NCBI RefSeq assembly: GCF_001543175.1 | Contig: NZ_CP014161.1 | Coordinates: 1,426,001 to 1,490,000 of the forward strand | Length of the DNA stretch: 64,000 nucleotides | Direction of reading: 5' to 3' | Source of the DNA: Aerococcus urinae | GTDB lineage: Bacteria > Bacillota > Bacilli > Lactobacillales > Aerococcaceae | Shown here: positions 55,182 through 64,000 of the stretch, one piece after another | How positions within the stretch are numbered: position 1 is the first letter of the stretch | How the letters are laid out: every line of letters starts with the position of its first letter | Made by a program: the position numbers and the translations under genes | The notes under the pieces: model-generated | Told to the model about the DNA's origin: nothing | Databases searched by the model: none | What the model saw: only the letters and a program-made list of their open reading frames with translations

Positions 55182-56722
55182 TATTGGCCACCTCCAATCA
55201 AGCCTTTGTCAAGCAAGAACTGATGAGCAACGTCTTTAGCTGACTGCCCTTCTTGACTGACTTGGTAATTCATTTGAATCATTTCTTCTTCAGTAATCAT
55301 GCCGGCTAAGCGGTTCAAGGCAACGACCACTTGGGGATGGTCCTGGGCATAGTCGATTCTCAACATCGGTGCCCCCTGGTAGTGGGGGAAAAGGCCCAAG
55401 TCATCTTCTAGAGCTACCAGGTCGTAGGCTTTGATTTCACTATCAGTTGAGTAACCATCCACCAGGTCGACCTCTCCCTGGGCAATGGCCTGGTAGCGTA
55501 GAGCCGGTTCCATACTGGAGACTTGGCCAAAGTGCAATTGATAGAGGGATTGGATGCCTTGGTAGCCGTCTTCACGGTCAATAAACTCTAAAGTGAAACC
55601 CGCTCTTAAGTCAGCCGCATAGGAGCTTAAATCGGAAATTTTCTTAATTCCCATAGCTTCAGCTTGGTCACGGCGCATCAGAATCGCATAGGTATTTTCA
55701 TAGGCCATGGGATCTAATAAGGTAAGTTGGTATTCTTTCTCCAAACCTTGTTTAGCCAAGTTATAGGTTTCTTCCTTAGAAAGCTGTCCTGGATGACTAG
55801 ATGGCTGATTTTCCAAGAGACTGCCAAGAATAGTTCCAGAAAATTCTGGATAAACATCCACCTCTTGGTGGGAAAGCGCCTCAAAAAGAAAGCTAGTCTT
55901 GCCAAAATTGGGCTTCAATTCTACTTGAAACTGATCATCTTCAGCTTGAATGAGCTCTTGGTACATGTTGATCAAGATATCCGGCTCACTACCTAATTTG
56001 CCTGCGATCACCACTTTTTGATCAGGAGCTTGAACATTTTGGTAAAGATTCACCCCACCAATCACAAGAAAAAGACCTAAAAGACTAGTCACTACCACTA
56101 AAGGACTCTTATTCTGCAAAAACTTTATTAAGGTGGAAAAAATCAAAGCTAAGAGGGCCGAAGCGATCGCCCCTACTAAGGTTAAGAGGGGCTGGTTACG
56201 GTCGATTCCTAAAAGAATAAAGTTTCCAAGCCCTCCGCCACCGATCAGGGCAGCTAGGGTAGCCGTTCCAATAATCAAAACCAAGGCTTGGCGAATTCCA
56301 GACACAATAACAGGTAAGGCAATCGGTATTTCCACCTTTAATAGGCGACGCAGGGGTGACATACCAAAAGCCACCGCCGCCTCTTCGATAGAAGCATCAA
56401 TCTCCGTGAGGCCCACATAGGTATTTTGAAAAATCGGCAGGAGAGCATAGACGACTAAGGCGATTAAGGCTGGCATCGTTCCAATCCCAACTAAGGGAAT
56501 TAAAAGCCCCAAAAGCGCTAATGAAGGAATGGTTTGTAAGACACCAGTAAGCTGCAGCGCCCCTTCAGCAATCCGGGGCTTGGACCGGAGTCCAATCGCT
56601 AAAGGAATCCCGATGATAAGGGCAATTAATAAGGCGGTTAGGGACAGGGTCAGGTGTTCCCAGGTCGCCGCTAGCAAGTCACTACCGCGTTCTTGAAAAA
56701 TATTTCCTAATTCTGCAATCAT
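55181..56722 (-). CDS. ABC permease fused to substrate-binding domain, OpuC/EgtU type
   Basis: A 513-aa fusion. Residues 15-210 are the membrane permease with EAAVAFGMSPLRRLLKVEIP in parts (EAAVAFGMSP). About 215-235 is a further helix. Residues 240-505 are a type 2 binding domain of the OpuAC/QAT family facing outside: KLGSEPDILINMYQELI, NFGKTSFLFEAL, VDVYPEFSGTIL, VDGYSTDSEI. The same fusion occurs in osmoprotectant importers and in the ergothioneine transporter EgtU. The ligand cannot be chosen from sequence alone. AGAGGATGG precedes the ATG. Confidence 0.88.
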   Translation of the reverse strand: MIAELGNIFQERGSDLLAATWEHLTLSLTALLIALIIGIPLAIGLRSKPRIAEGALQLTGVLQTIPSLALLGLLIPLVGIGTMPALIALVVYALLPIFQNTYVGLTEIDASIEEAAVAFGMSPLRRLLKVEIPIALPVIVSGIRQALVLIIGTATLAALIGGGGLGNFILLGIDRNQPLLTLVGAIASALLALIFSTLIKFLQNKSPLVVVTSLLGLFLVIGGVNLYQNVQAPDQKVVIAGKLGSEPDILINMYQELIQAEDDQFQVELKPNFGKTSFLFEALSHQEVDVYPEFSGTILGSLLENQPSSHPGQLSKEETYNLAKQGLEKEYQLTLLDPMAYENTYAILMRRDQAEAMGIKKISDLSSYAADLRAGFTLEFIDREDGYQGIQSLYQLHFGQVSSMEPALRYQAIAQGEVDLVDGYSTDSEIKAYDLVALEDDLGLFPHYQGAPMLRIDYAQDHPQVVVALNRLAGMITEEEMIQMNYQVSQEGQSAKDVAHQFLLDKGLIGGGQ

Positions 56723-56922
56723 TTATCCATCCTCTTACTATGCTTGTTTGTCACTTCTAGCTGGCTGATTTTTCTTCTAGTGAGATGAGTATTAAAGCTC
56801 TCATTAGCTTAAATTAAAGGACAGTAAATAGCAATTTTAAAGCATGGCTTTCAACCTTACTTATAACCATTCAGTCATCAAATAATCTCTTAAAAAGCAT
56901 AGCTAAAAGCTATTAAAACAAG

Positions 56923-56936
56923 TGAAAGCGCTGACA
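56923..56936 (+). promoter_or_regulatory. cre site (CcpA operator)
   Basis: TGAAAGCGCTGACA matches the cre consensus TGWAANCGNTNWCA at every position. It overlaps the -35 box of the next promoter, so CcpA binding should repress the fumarate-reductase-like gene when good sugars are available. Confidence 0.75.
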
Positions 56937-56960
56937 AAGATAGGCCAATTGTGCTATTCT
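56931..56960 (+). promoter_or_regulatory. Promoter of the fumarate-reductase-like gene
   Basis: -35 CTGACA at 56931-56936, 18-bp spacer, -10 TATTCT at 56955-56960. Confidence 0.55.
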
Positions 56961-57002
56961 TAAGGTGTCAAGAAATACCAAATAGAAAGAAGGAATAGCA
57001 GC

Positions 57003-58874
57003 ATGAGTGAATTTAAAGAATTAACTTTTAAACCAGGCACCTATCATGTGCGTGCCAATGGACATAACGGCTCTCTCCCCATGACAGTTGAGCTGTCTGA
57101 GCACCGGATCGAAAAAATCGAGGTCGATTCTAGTGGGGAAACCAAGGGAATCGCTAGCCCAGTCTTTACTGAAGTGCCCCAAGACATCATTACTGGGCAA
57201 ACCCTAAATGTAGATACTGTCTCTGGTGCGACCGTATCTAGCCACGGCATTATCGATGGGGTGGCTGACGCTGTCAAAGAAGCCGGCGCCGATCCTGAAG
57301 TCTTACGCCAACGTCCTAAACCTAAAAAAGAAAAAGCCCAAGACGAAAACTTGGAAACGGATGTCGTAGTCGTTGGTGGTGGTGGTGCTGGTCTATCCGC
57401 AGCTGCTGCTAGTTTACAAAGCGGTAAAAAGGTTATCCTGTTAGAAAAATTCCCAGTGATCGGTGGGAATACCGTCCGTACCGGTGGCCCCATGAATGCA
57501 GCTGACCCTGAATGGCAAAATAAATTTGAAGCCCTTCCTGGTGAAGACCACACCCTCGAAGAAATTTACAATCTTGATGAAAGCGAAATCGACCAAGAAT
57601 ACCTGGAAGACTTCCGTGAACTAAGAAAACAAATTAAGGCTTACTTAGAGGAAGTCGATGGTAAGGACGAATATCTCTTCGACTCCACCCTCTTTCACCG
57701 GATCCAAACCTACCTTGGGGGTAAACGGACTGACCTCAAGGGCAATCAAGTTTACGGGAATTATGACTTAGTTAAAACCCTCACCGATAATGTGCTAGAT
57801 TCCGTGCATTGGTTAGAAGATATCGGGGTTGAATTTAACTACGAAAGTGTTGCTATGCCAGTTGGGGCCATGTGGCGGCGTGGTCACCAACCAACCAGTG
57901 ATAACGGCTATGCCTATGTCAAGAACCTCGAAAAATTCATCTTAGACAATGGCGGCCAAATTATCACTGAAGCCCGCGTCAAAGAATTACTGGTCGAAAA
58001 TGACCGTGTGGTTGGGGTGAAAGCGGACCACCAAGGGGCTAGCTTAACCGTTAAAGCTAAGGCCGTCGTCTTAGGATCTGGTGGTTTTGGGGCCAACACC
58101 AAGATGCTCCAAGAATACAACACCTACTGGGAACGGATCGATGACGACATTAAAACCTCTAACTCCCCTGCCATCACTGGTGACGGGATTCAATTAGGGG
58201 AACAAGTCCACGCTGACTTAGTCGACATGGGCATGATCCAAATGCTGCCAACCTGTGACCCAGAAACCGGGGCACTCTTCACCGGTCTCCAAGTTCCACC
58301 AGCGAACTTCCTCATGGTCAACCAAGAAGGCAAACGTTTCGTTAATGAATTTGGTACCCGGGATGAAATTTCCAAGGCAGCCATCGCTAACGGCAGTCTC
58401 TTCTACTTAATCGCTGATGATGAAATTAAGAAAACAGCCTATAATACCAGCCAAGAAAAAATCGACCAACAAGTGGAAGATGGCACCCTCTTCCGGGCGG
58501 ATACCATTGGCGAACTAGCAGAACAAATTGGGGTTGACCCTAGTGTGCTAGAAGAAACCGTAGCGACCTATAATTCTTATGTGGACCAAGGGGAAGACCC
58601 TGATTTCCATAAGAACGCCTTTGACTTGAAGGTAGAAGTTGCGCCATTCTACGCTACCCCACGTAAACCAGCTGTCCACCACACCATGGGTGGCTTGAAG
58701 ATTGATACCGATGCCCATGTGATCAACCAAGATGGCGAAATCATCAAAGGCTTATACGCTGCTGGTGAAGTAGCTGGTGGTGTCCATGCGGGTAACCGTT
58801 TAGGTGGTAACGCCTTAGCTGATATCTTTACCTATGGACGGATTGCCGGCAAGAACGCTAGCCAGGAAGCTTAG
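57003..58874 (+). CDS. FMN-bind/FAD flavoprotein, fumarate reductase-like
   Basis: A 623-aa soluble protein. Residues 1-95 form an FMN_bind domain with [10 protein letters not shown], a flavinylation-type motif. From 117 a FAD domain starts ([18 protein letters not shown] in part). It keeps the residues of the flavocytochrome c fumarate reductase site: [21 protein letters not shown] (His) and GNRLGGNAL (Arg), with [15 protein letters not shown]. No heme motif or signal peptide. It probably reduces fumarate or a similar enoate as a cytosolic electron sink. A cre site controls it. Terminator follows. Confidence 0.88.
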   Translation: MSEFKELTFKPGTYHVRANGHNGSLPMTVELSEHRIEKIEVDSSGETKGIASPVFTEVPQDIITGQTLNVDTVSGATVSSHGIIDGVADAVKEAGADPEVLRQRPKPKKEKAQDENLETDVVVVGGGGAGLSAAAASLQSGKKVILLEKFPVIGGNTVRTGGPMNAADPEWQNKFEALPGEDHTLEEIYNLDESEIDQEYLEDFRELRKQIKAYLEEVDGKDEYLFDSTLFHRIQTYLGGKRTDLKGNQVYGNYDLVKTLTDNVLDSVHWLEDIGVEFNYESVAMPVGAMWRRGHQPTSDNGYAYVKNLEKFILDNGGQIITEARVKELLVENDRVVGVKADHQGASLTVKAKAVVLGSGGFGANTKMLQEYNTYWERIDDDIKTSNSPAITGDGIQLGEQVHADLVDMGMIQMLPTCDPETGALFTGLQVPPANFLMVNQEGKRFVNEFGTRDEISKAAIANGSLFYLIADDEIKKTAYNTSQEKIDQQVEDGTLFRADTIGELAEQIGVDPSVLEETVATYNSYVDQGEDPDFHKNAFDLKVEVAPFYATPRKPAVHHTMGGLKIDTDAHVINQDGEIIKGLYAAGEVAGGVHAGNRLGGNALADIFTYGRIAGKNASQEA

Positions 58875-58894
58875 TAAAATACCTCCTAAGTCTC

Positions 58895-58926
58895 AAAAAG
58901 CTGAGTACAAAAGTGCTCAGCTTTTT
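58895..58926 (+). terminator. Terminator of the fumarate-reductase-like gene
   Basis: AAAAAGCTGAG/CTCAGCTTTTT hairpin with T-tail; the A-run makes it potentially bidirectional. Confidence 0.85.
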
Positions 58927-59048
58927 CTATTGCAATGACCTAAACAGCGAATTTCTTCAAGTCATGGTAAAGTATAGTTATTACTAGCAAAAATTTCTCT
59001 CAAACTGGAAGAAATGCTTGCTGAATTCCACTAAGAAAGGTGACCTCT

Positions 59049-59711
59049 ATGTTATCTGACAAAAATGCCTATTATCTCCTCCAAGAGATGATTAAGTTTT
59101 ATCCCCATGTGACCACTGAATTAAACTATGAGACGAATTTTCAATTACTGATTGCTGTGATTCTCAGCGCTCAAACTACTGACCAAGGCGTTAATAAAGT
59201 TACTGCCAAATTATTCAGGGACTACCCCACTGCCGAGAAAATGGCCCAGGCCGACCCTAAAGACCTAGAACCCTATATCCAACCCATAGGTCTCTATAAG
59301 AATAAGGCCAAATACATCCAAAAAGCCGCCCAACAAATTATTGAAGACTTCGACGGTCAGGTCCCCAATAACCGTAAAGATATCGAAAGCATCACTGGTG
59401 TCGGTCGTAAAACAGCCAATGTAGTTCTCAGCATCGCCTATGACGTCCCCGCCTTTGCGGTGGATACCCATGTCCAAAGAGTCTGCAAGCACCACCGCAT
59501 CGTTGACCAGGACGCCAGCGTTAAAGAGGTCGAGAGGCGGGTAACAGACCTACTAGACAAATCGCAATGGCGCCAAGCCCACCAAGCCTTGGTCCGCTTT
59601 GGCCGCTATATCTGTACCGCTAGAAATCCCCAATGTTTTGCCTATGAGCAATTATTCCACCTTCCTGATCCTAGCGAAGAAGACCTCTTACCTAAAGCAG
59701 GCGAAAAATAA
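59049..59711 (+). CDS. nth: Endonuclease III with degenerate Fe-S site
   Basis: Removes oxidised pyrimidines and nicks the abasic site. A 220-aa HhH-GPD protein with LSAQTTDQGVNKVT, ITGVGRKTANVVLSIAY in part (catalytic Lys) and FAVDTHVQRVCKHH (catalytic Asp). The cluster motif C-x6-C-x2-C-x5-C is incomplete: YICTARNPQCFAYEQLF has the first two cysteines, but the third position is Tyr (TAT) and the fourth is Leu. The start at 59049 has AAAGGTG upstream; GTG at 59040 is less likely. Confidence 0.92.
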   Translation: MLSDKNAYYLLQEMIKFYPHVTTELNYETNFQLLIAVILSAQTTDQGVNKVTAKLFRDYPTAEKMAQADPKDLEPYIQPIGLYKNKAKYIQKAAQQIIEDFDGQVPNNRKDIESITGVGRKTANVVLSIAYDVPAFAVDTHVQRVCKHHRIVDQDASVKEVERRVTDLLDKSQWRQAHQALVRFGRYICTARNPQCFAYEQLFHLPDPSEEDLLPKAGEK

Positions 59712-59722
59712 GACCAAATTGA

Positions 59723-59761
59723 AAAGCGAGCAGGTCCAACAAAGGGGCTGCTCGCTTTCTT
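59723..59761 (+). terminator. nth terminator
   Basis: AAAGCGAGCAG/CTGCTCGCTTT hairpin, T-rich tail. Confidence 0.85.
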
Positions 59762-59848
59762 GTACCACCAATAAGGAAATCACTACTTTTTTAATTTGAT
59801 AGTCACTTTTTATAGTTTCTAGTCTCATTAGAGGCCAATCGACTTCTA

Positions 59849-60784
59849 CTACAGATAAAAATCTTGCTGACCTTGCCAGACTCGGACCGGATATTGGTCA
59901 ATCATTAAACTTTCCCCATCGACTTGGCTTATCATTGGTCTGTTAATCTCTACTTCAACCACTTCCCCGCTTAGATGAGTCATATAAGGAGAGGACTCTT
60001 GCTGGTGACTGATAAAAATACGGTAGAGGAGGTCTAATATCGCCTGAGCTTTAATATCGTGAATAACAATGGCAGACACTTTGCGGTCCGGGAATTTTTC
60101 TAAGGGATAGAGATGAATGCCTCCGCCAAAGTAGGGGTTATTCATAAAGACTACCAAGGCACAGCGGTCAAATTGATAAGACTTGCCATCGATTTTCAAC
60201 TGACAATTAAAAAGTGACAGCCGGGGTAAGCTTTGAAAGAGACCCACGAGGTAACGTAATTTATTGCCCCAAGGCTTGCGAAAAATTCCCTTACTTTCTT
60301 TGAGTTTGATGGCTTGTTCAATGACCACACCGTCAAAACCCAACCCTAAACTATTGACCAAGGATCGTCTTCGCCCGTGTTGGCCCAATTGATAGTGATA
60401 GATAGGAAGGGTTTTAGGAGATCTTTCTTCCACTAAAGGAGCTAGGTAGTCAGACAAGTGGCTTTTATCCTGCTGGAAATAACGTGAAAAATCATTACCC
60501 GAGCCCGCAGGCAAATAGGTCAAGGGAATATCGACTTGTTGAGCTTGGAGGACGGCTACCAATTCATGAAGGGTCCCATCGCCACCAATCACTAGGAGGC
60601 GGCTATCCTTTTGAAAATTGTCCAAAAGTGCCGGCACTAAGTCAAAGATATGGCCCGGATAAGCAGTAATATGCACGCGATAGCCTTGCTGGTGGTCATC
60701 AAGATAAGCTTGGGCCTGGTCTAGTACTTCCCTTCCTCGGCCTAATCCAGCCTCTTCATGGCAAATAATCTCAATCACAGTCAT
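59849..60784 (-). CDS. Diacylglycerol kinase-family lipid kinase (YegS/DgkB-like)
   Basis: A 311-aa protein with the DAGK catalytic block VIGGDGTLHELVAVL (GGDGT) near residue 68 and PAGSGNDFSRYF near 92. The beta-sandwich C-terminal domain has VFMNNPYFGGGIHLYP. Members phosphorylate diacylglycerol or related lipids at the membrane. GGGG lies shortly before the ATG. It could be DgkB for lipid recycling or a YegS paralogue; not distinguishable here. Confidence 0.85.
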   Translation of the reverse strand: MTVIEIICHEEAGLGRGREVLDQAQAYLDDHQQGYRVHITAYPGHIFDLVPALLDNFQKDSRLLVIGGDGTLHELVAVLQAQQVDIPLTYLPAGSGNDFSRYFQQDKSHLSDYLAPLVEERSPKTLPIYHYQLGQHGRRRSLVNSLGLGFDGVVIEQAIKLKESKGIFRKPWGNKLRYLVGLFQSLPRLSLFNCQLKIDGKSYQFDRCALVVFMNNPYFGGGIHLYPLEKFPDRKVSAIVIHDIKAQAILDLLYRIFISHQQESSPYMTHLSGEVVEVEINRPMISQVDGESLMIDQYPVRVWQGQQDFYL

Positions 60785-60856
60785 GTCCCCTTTTTAGCTA
60801 ATGAGTCCGTTGTGGTCCTTCTCTCTTAGTCTTTGACAGCTTACTAAGGCTGACTA

Positions 60857-62047
60857 TTAATAGCCTTCGCGATAATAGTCGTCTCCCTTATAGATATCAT
60901 GCAGATGGTAGATCGACTCACGACCTGGCATTTTCAGTGGCATTTGCGGGTCAGAGAAGAGGGTAATCAAAGCGGGTGGCAGTTTTGAAATTTTCACTTG
61001 TTCTGGCGAAATGGCAGTAACGATTTCATCGCCCCGCCCTTCTAAAATCTTCTTCCCAAATTGTGGATCAATCAAAGTCCCCCGGCCGACTGCTGCTAGA
61101 TCAGCATAGTTCAGGGCATCTTGGGCTTTTTCTTCATCAGTGATGCCACCCACAACAATTAACTTCACTTCATCAGGCAAGACTTGGCGGTAAAATTGGG
61201 AATAAGTCTTGTCTTGACCGGCAGGTTTACCCTTGTAGTTTAAGTTAGAAACATGGATATAGTCAAAGTCATAATTCTTACCCAAGTCTTCCACTAGGCG
61301 GGTAGAGTCTTCATAAGTATAGCCCACATTGTCCCCGTGAATTTCTTCTGGACTGATCCGGTAACCAATAATAAAGTCAGCGGGAGCTTCTTTTCTAACC
61401 ACTTCAAAGACCGCATCATTGACTTCACGGATAAAGCGTGTCCGATTTTCATAGGAACCGCCCCACTTATCGGTCCGTTGATTGGACCATTTGGAGAAGA
61501 ATTGTTGGTGGAGGTAATGGTTAGCCCCGTGGATCTCTACCCCATCAAAACCGGCTTCAATGGCGCGGCGGGTAGCTTCTCCAAAGGCCTTAATCGTCGC
61601 TTCAATTTCTTCTTCGGTAATTTCTTGGACCGGATAGTCTAAGAAAGAAAAGTCAATGGCACTAGGTGCTAAGGCGCGACCCCCGTGGCGGGCTGGGAAG
61701 TTGGATTCTCTACCAGAGTGGTTTAATTGAATAACGGCCTTGTTGCCCTTTGCTTTCAGACTCTTGGCAATTTTACTTAAGCCTTCGATATGGTCATCAC
61801 TTTGGATCCCTAACTGTTCCTTGTTGGCTGCCCAGGTATGAGAGGGACCACCATCCTTAATCACATAGCAATATTCGACAATCACCAGTCCAGCTGATTC
61901 TGAACGCGCCGCATAATAATCCAGGGTGTCTTGACTGACGAAGCCTTGACTCAACCCACTATTAGTTAACATTGGCGGTTGGACAATCCGGCCCTTTAAT
62001 TGAGCCCCATGCCGCAAAGTAACGGTATCAGTTAATTTTTTAGTCAT
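60857..62047 (-). CDS. NADH-dependent flavin oxidoreductase, Old Yellow Enzyme family
   Basis: A 396-aa FMN TIM-barrel enzyme with the full OYE substrate pair in GVEIHGANHYLHQQFFS in part (His/Asn), VIQLNHSGRESNFPARHGGR in parts, WSNQRTDKWGGSYENRTRFI in parts, and AAVGRGTLIDPQF for FMN phosphate. It resembles YqiG/YqjM-type enoate reductases without the second iron-sulfur domain. AAAGGA lies before the ATG. Useful as an intact comparison for the altered OYE at 43610. Confidence 0.9.
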   Translation of the reverse strand: MTKKLTDTVTLRHGAQLKGRIVQPPMLTNSGLSQGFVSQDTLDYYAARSESAGLVIVEYCYVIKDGGPSHTWAANKEQLGIQSDDHIEGLSKIAKSLKAKGNKAVIQLNHSGRESNFPARHGGRALAPSAIDFSFLDYPVQEITEEEIEATIKAFGEATRRAIEAGFDGVEIHGANHYLHQQFFSKWSNQRTDKWGGSYENRTRFIREVNDAVFEVVRKEAPADFIIGYRISPEEIHGDNVGYTYEDSTRLVEDLGKNYDFDYIHVSNLNYKGKPAGQDKTYSQFYRQVLPDEVKLIVVGGITDEEKAQDALNYADLAAVGRGTLIDPQFGKKILEGRGDEIVTAISPEQVKISKLPPALITLFSDPQMPLKMPGRESIYHLHDIYKGDDYYREGY

Positions 62048-62348
62048 AATAAGTATCCTTTCGCTAGCAAGCCAGTTTTTAATAATTCTTATTGAACCAA
62101 AAAGAAACGGCCTGTTTTGTTTTTTCCTTTGGACATTATTTTAGCAAAATTCGCTAAAATTTCCAGAAAATGATGAATTTTACTTCTGTTCAATCGTGAA
62201 CATTTATTAGCCAAGCAAGTAAATAAACACGATGTCTAGTCCCCTTTTCTTTGAGAAAATCTCGATTCTTTTTCTTTTATCCCCCTGCTTTCGTGATATG
62301 ATAGCAAGGGTTGTATAAAATTTTATTAATAAAAGAAAGGACTGTTTT

Positions 62349-63491
62349 ATGAGTACTAAGCAACTTCCTTGGAAAAACTTATTAATACTTGCCTTTATCG
62401 CTTGTATTGCTATGATTTCAGAATTACTGCCTTCAGGATTCTTGCAAGAAATGGCCAGTGCTTTTAACGTGCCTTTAGGACGGATGAGTCTCTTTATTGG
62501 GACCTATGCCATTATGTCGGCCGCAGTCGGTATTCCCATTACCCGGGCCTTTTCCCAGGTCAACCGGAAAACCTATTTGCTATGGGTCTGTGGCTTCTTC
62601 GCTGTCAGCAATTTATGCATTGCTTTTGCTCCTAACTTCCTGATCGCCTTTTTAGCACGGATTATCGCTGGAGCCGCTGCGGGAGCGCTCTGGGCCATGT
62701 TAGGATCTTACCCCATTGGCTTTTTACCCTTGCATTTAGCAGGGCGTGGAACTGCTATTGTTTTGGCGGGAGTGACTTTTGGATTGAGTGTCGGCCTACC
62801 TCTAGCAACGCTTTTTGCTAAGGCCTTTGGTTGGCGGATGGGATTTGTTTTAATTACGCTTTTATTTATTGCCTCCGCTCTCCTTGGTTTGAAACTCTTC
62901 CCTCCAGTAGATGGTGAAGAATACAATGCTGATAACAACTACGGCAAACTCTTAAAAAATAAGGGGATTCTGATTGCCAGTTTTGCAACAATTCTGATCG
63001 TGATGGCCCAATATATTTCCTACATTTTTATCCAACTGATTGCCCAAACAGCAGGCATTGCCGTTGCTTCTGCCCAAGCGGCCTTTGGGGTCGGTGCTCT
63101 CCTATCGATCGGCATTGTCGCCCGCTTTATTGACCGCTATCTCTTTAAATTAACCCTAGCGATTTCGGCTCTAACCGCCATCGCCATTTTTATCTTAGTG
63201 GTTAACGTCCCTAGTCCCTTGGTTAACTATCTAGCTTTTGCCCTCTGGGGATTAGGCTTTGCACCGATGACGACTCTCCTACAAACCGCAACGACCAAAC
63301 AAGTTGACCATGGCAAGGCCTTAGCCAATTCCGTCAGCGCGACTTCCTACGACTTAGCTATCATGCTTTCCAGTTTACTGGGGAGCTTAACGATCGCTTC
63401 GCTCGGGCTCGATGGGACCCTTTGGATTTCCATTGGCTTTGCCTTAGCTGTCTTCTTTTTAGTTTTCTTTAACCATAAATATTTTACTTAA
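62349..63491 (+). CDS. MFS transporter, DHA1 drug/sugar efflux type
   Basis: A 380-aa protein with 12 predicted helices. SELLPSGFLQEMASAFNVPLGRMSLFIGTYA in parts is the DHA1 opening typical of AraJ/YdhP/SotB-like exporters. The segment RIIAGAAAGALWAMLGSYPIG in parts fits motif C territory. AAAGGA lies before the ATG. The 300-bp upstream region (62048-62348) holds only promoter-like AT-rich sequence with TATGAT near 62297. It ends in its own terminator. Substrate unknown. Confidence 0.85.
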   Translation: MSTKQLPWKNLLILAFIACIAMISELLPSGFLQEMASAFNVPLGRMSLFIGTYAIMSAAVGIPITRAFSQVNRKTYLLWVCGFFAVSNLCIAFAPNFLIAFLARIIAGAAAGALWAMLGSYPIGFLPLHLAGRGTAIVLAGVTFGLSVGLPLATLFAKAFGWRMGFVLITLLFIASALLGLKLFPPVDGEEYNADNNYGKLLKNKGILIASFATILIVMAQYISYIFIQLIAQTAGIAVASAQAAFGVGALLSIGIVARFIDRYLFKLTLAISALTAIAIFILVVNVPSPLVNYLAFALWGLGFAPMTTLLQTATTKQVDHGKALANSVSATSYDLAIMLSSLLGSLTIASLGLDGTLWISIGFALAVFFLVFFNHKYFT

Positions 63492-63519
63492 TGATAACGA
63501 TTAGATAACTATGCCATAT

Positions 63520-63558
63520 GGTGTTGAGTAAAGCCTTCTGCTCCTCAACACCTTTTTT
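63520..63558 (+). terminator. Terminator of the MFS gene
   Basis: Perfect GGTGTTGAG/CTCAACACC arms and T6. Confidence 0.9.
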
Positions 63559-63571
63559 CTTGGCTAAAGTA

Positions 63572-63623
63572 AAAACCGATCTCCCCTATCTAGTAAGTAA
63601 TCTAGCTAGGAGAAATCGGTTTT
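63572..63623 (-). terminator. Terminator of the LPXTG protein gene
   Basis: AAAACCGAT/ATCGGTTTT outer arms and CTAG/CTAG inner pairing, with a T5 run on the minus strand. Confidence 0.75.
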
Positions 63624-63689
63624 CTTTTAAGCTTTTTTCACATCAAGTGCTTGGTTGGTAAGAATTGTATCAGAGATGATTAAAAGCTT

Positions 63690-64000
63690 TTATTTATTTT
63701 TCCGTTTGCTTGGAAGGGCTAGGATTGCTCCTGCAGCAACTAACAAGAGTTCCAAGGCTACTGGTGCTGCCACCACACCGGTCTTAGGTAGGCTGGTGTT
63801 GGCATTCTCAGTTTGAGCGGCTTTTTCAGTTTGAGATTCTTCTTTCTCTTCCACTCGGCTTAGATTTGGACTTGCTGTAGCAGCGGTTTGAGTGCCTTCC
63901 TTAACAATGGTTTCAGTAGAGTGATCAGTTTCTGTTGTTTGATTTGGTTTTTGACTGTGATCACTTTCTTGACTTGGGTGATCCTTGTCTTCTAGCTGAG
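63690..64000 (-). CDS. LPXTG cell-wall-anchored surface protein (C-terminal part)
   Basis: The last 103 residues of a protein that enters from the right edge. A Glu/Ser/Thr/Gln-rich wall-spanning stretch (SDHSQKPNQTTETDHSTE in part) leads to the sortase A signal LPKTG. The hydrophobic segment VVAAPVALELLLVAAGAILAL in parts and the basic tail PSKRKNK follow. Sortase would cleave between Thr and Gly and link the protein to peptidoglycan. The functional domains lie outside the window, so its adhesin or enzyme role cannot be judged. Confidence 0.9.
   Translation of the reverse strand, partial: QLEDKDHPSQESDHSQKPNQTTETDHSTETIVKEGTQTAATASPNLSRVEEKEESQTEKAAQTENANTSLPKTGVVAAPVALELLLVAAGAILALPSKRKNK

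Noticed and set aside
54213-56722. Firm call as ergothioneine transporter EgtUV
   Set aside because: The permease-binding fusion fits, but the ligand pocket cannot be told from choline/betaine importers by eye.

Overview
The window comes from a low-to-moderate GC Gram-positive bacterium of the Lactobacillales, most likely Aerococcus or a close relative. This is inferred from the gene families, Gram-positive Shine-Dalgarno sites, an LPXTG surface protein, D- and L-2-hydroxyacid dehydrogenases, tRNAs without an encoded CCA, and the 16S-23S-5S-tRNA layout. I could not run a 16S search, so the genus is a judgement.

Layout. 1-5.4 kb (-): operon of a metallophosphoesterase, two near-identical solute-binding lipoproteins, two permeases and the start of an ATPase, resembling a Ugp-type glycerophosphodiester or sugar importer. 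5.6-11.2 kb: a 37-codon gene, a DUF218 protein, an arylsulfate sulfotransferase lipoprotein with an apparent ATT/ATC start, a double FMN-binding/PAS protein and a two-subunit CHR transporter. 11.2-12.6 kb: AT-rich accessory stretch with a 50-aa membrane protein and a 216-aa orphan. 12.7-19.2 kb (-): complete rrn operon with three tandem promoters, two boxA-like sites, and 12 tRNAs after the 5S gene. 19.3-37.1 kb: housekeeping genes (proC, perR-like, aromatic acid exporter, pulA, SGNH protein, DUF402 protein, mutY, recX, a possible ComK-like regulator, two XRE regulators, uracil permease, galE, LysM protein, D-ldh, LOG protein).

37.6-44.8 kb: the SirTM system. GcvH-L, a zinc-type macrodomain protein, a class M sirtuin and lipoate ligase form one unit. 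A luciferase-like flavoenzyme and an Old Yellow Enzyme relative lie upstream, separated by a TM_helix channel gene with its own terminator. This is a reversible, lipoylation-linked ADP-ribosylation module known from staphylococci and streptococci. 44.8-46.8 kb: an IS3/IS150-type element in the loop of a former bidirectional terminator. 46.8-58.9 kb: cytosine-deaminase-like amidohydrolase, quinone oxidoreductase, L-2-hydroxyisocaproate-type dehydrogenase, RluA-type pseudouridine synthase, nitroreductase, SRAP protein, ornithine-cyclodeaminase-like enzyme, an OpuC/EgtU-type ABC transporter, and a fumarate-reductase-like flavoprotein under a consensus cre site. 59-64 kb: nth, a lipid kinase, a second Old Yellow Enzyme, an MFS exporter and the C-terminus of an LPXTG protein.

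Most noteworthy signals: (1) three copies of a structured intergenic repeat of about 135 bp (one expanded to about 475 bp and lodged inside a split terminator), each starting just after a stop codon; (2) MutY with no cysteines and Nth with only two of four cluster cysteines, so two base-excision glycosylases have lost iron-sulfur ligands; (3) an Old Yellow Enzyme near the SirTM genes without its usual His/Asn pair; (4) the non-canonical start of the sulfotransferase; (5) a U-tailed hairpin between GcvH-L and the rest of the SirTM operon.
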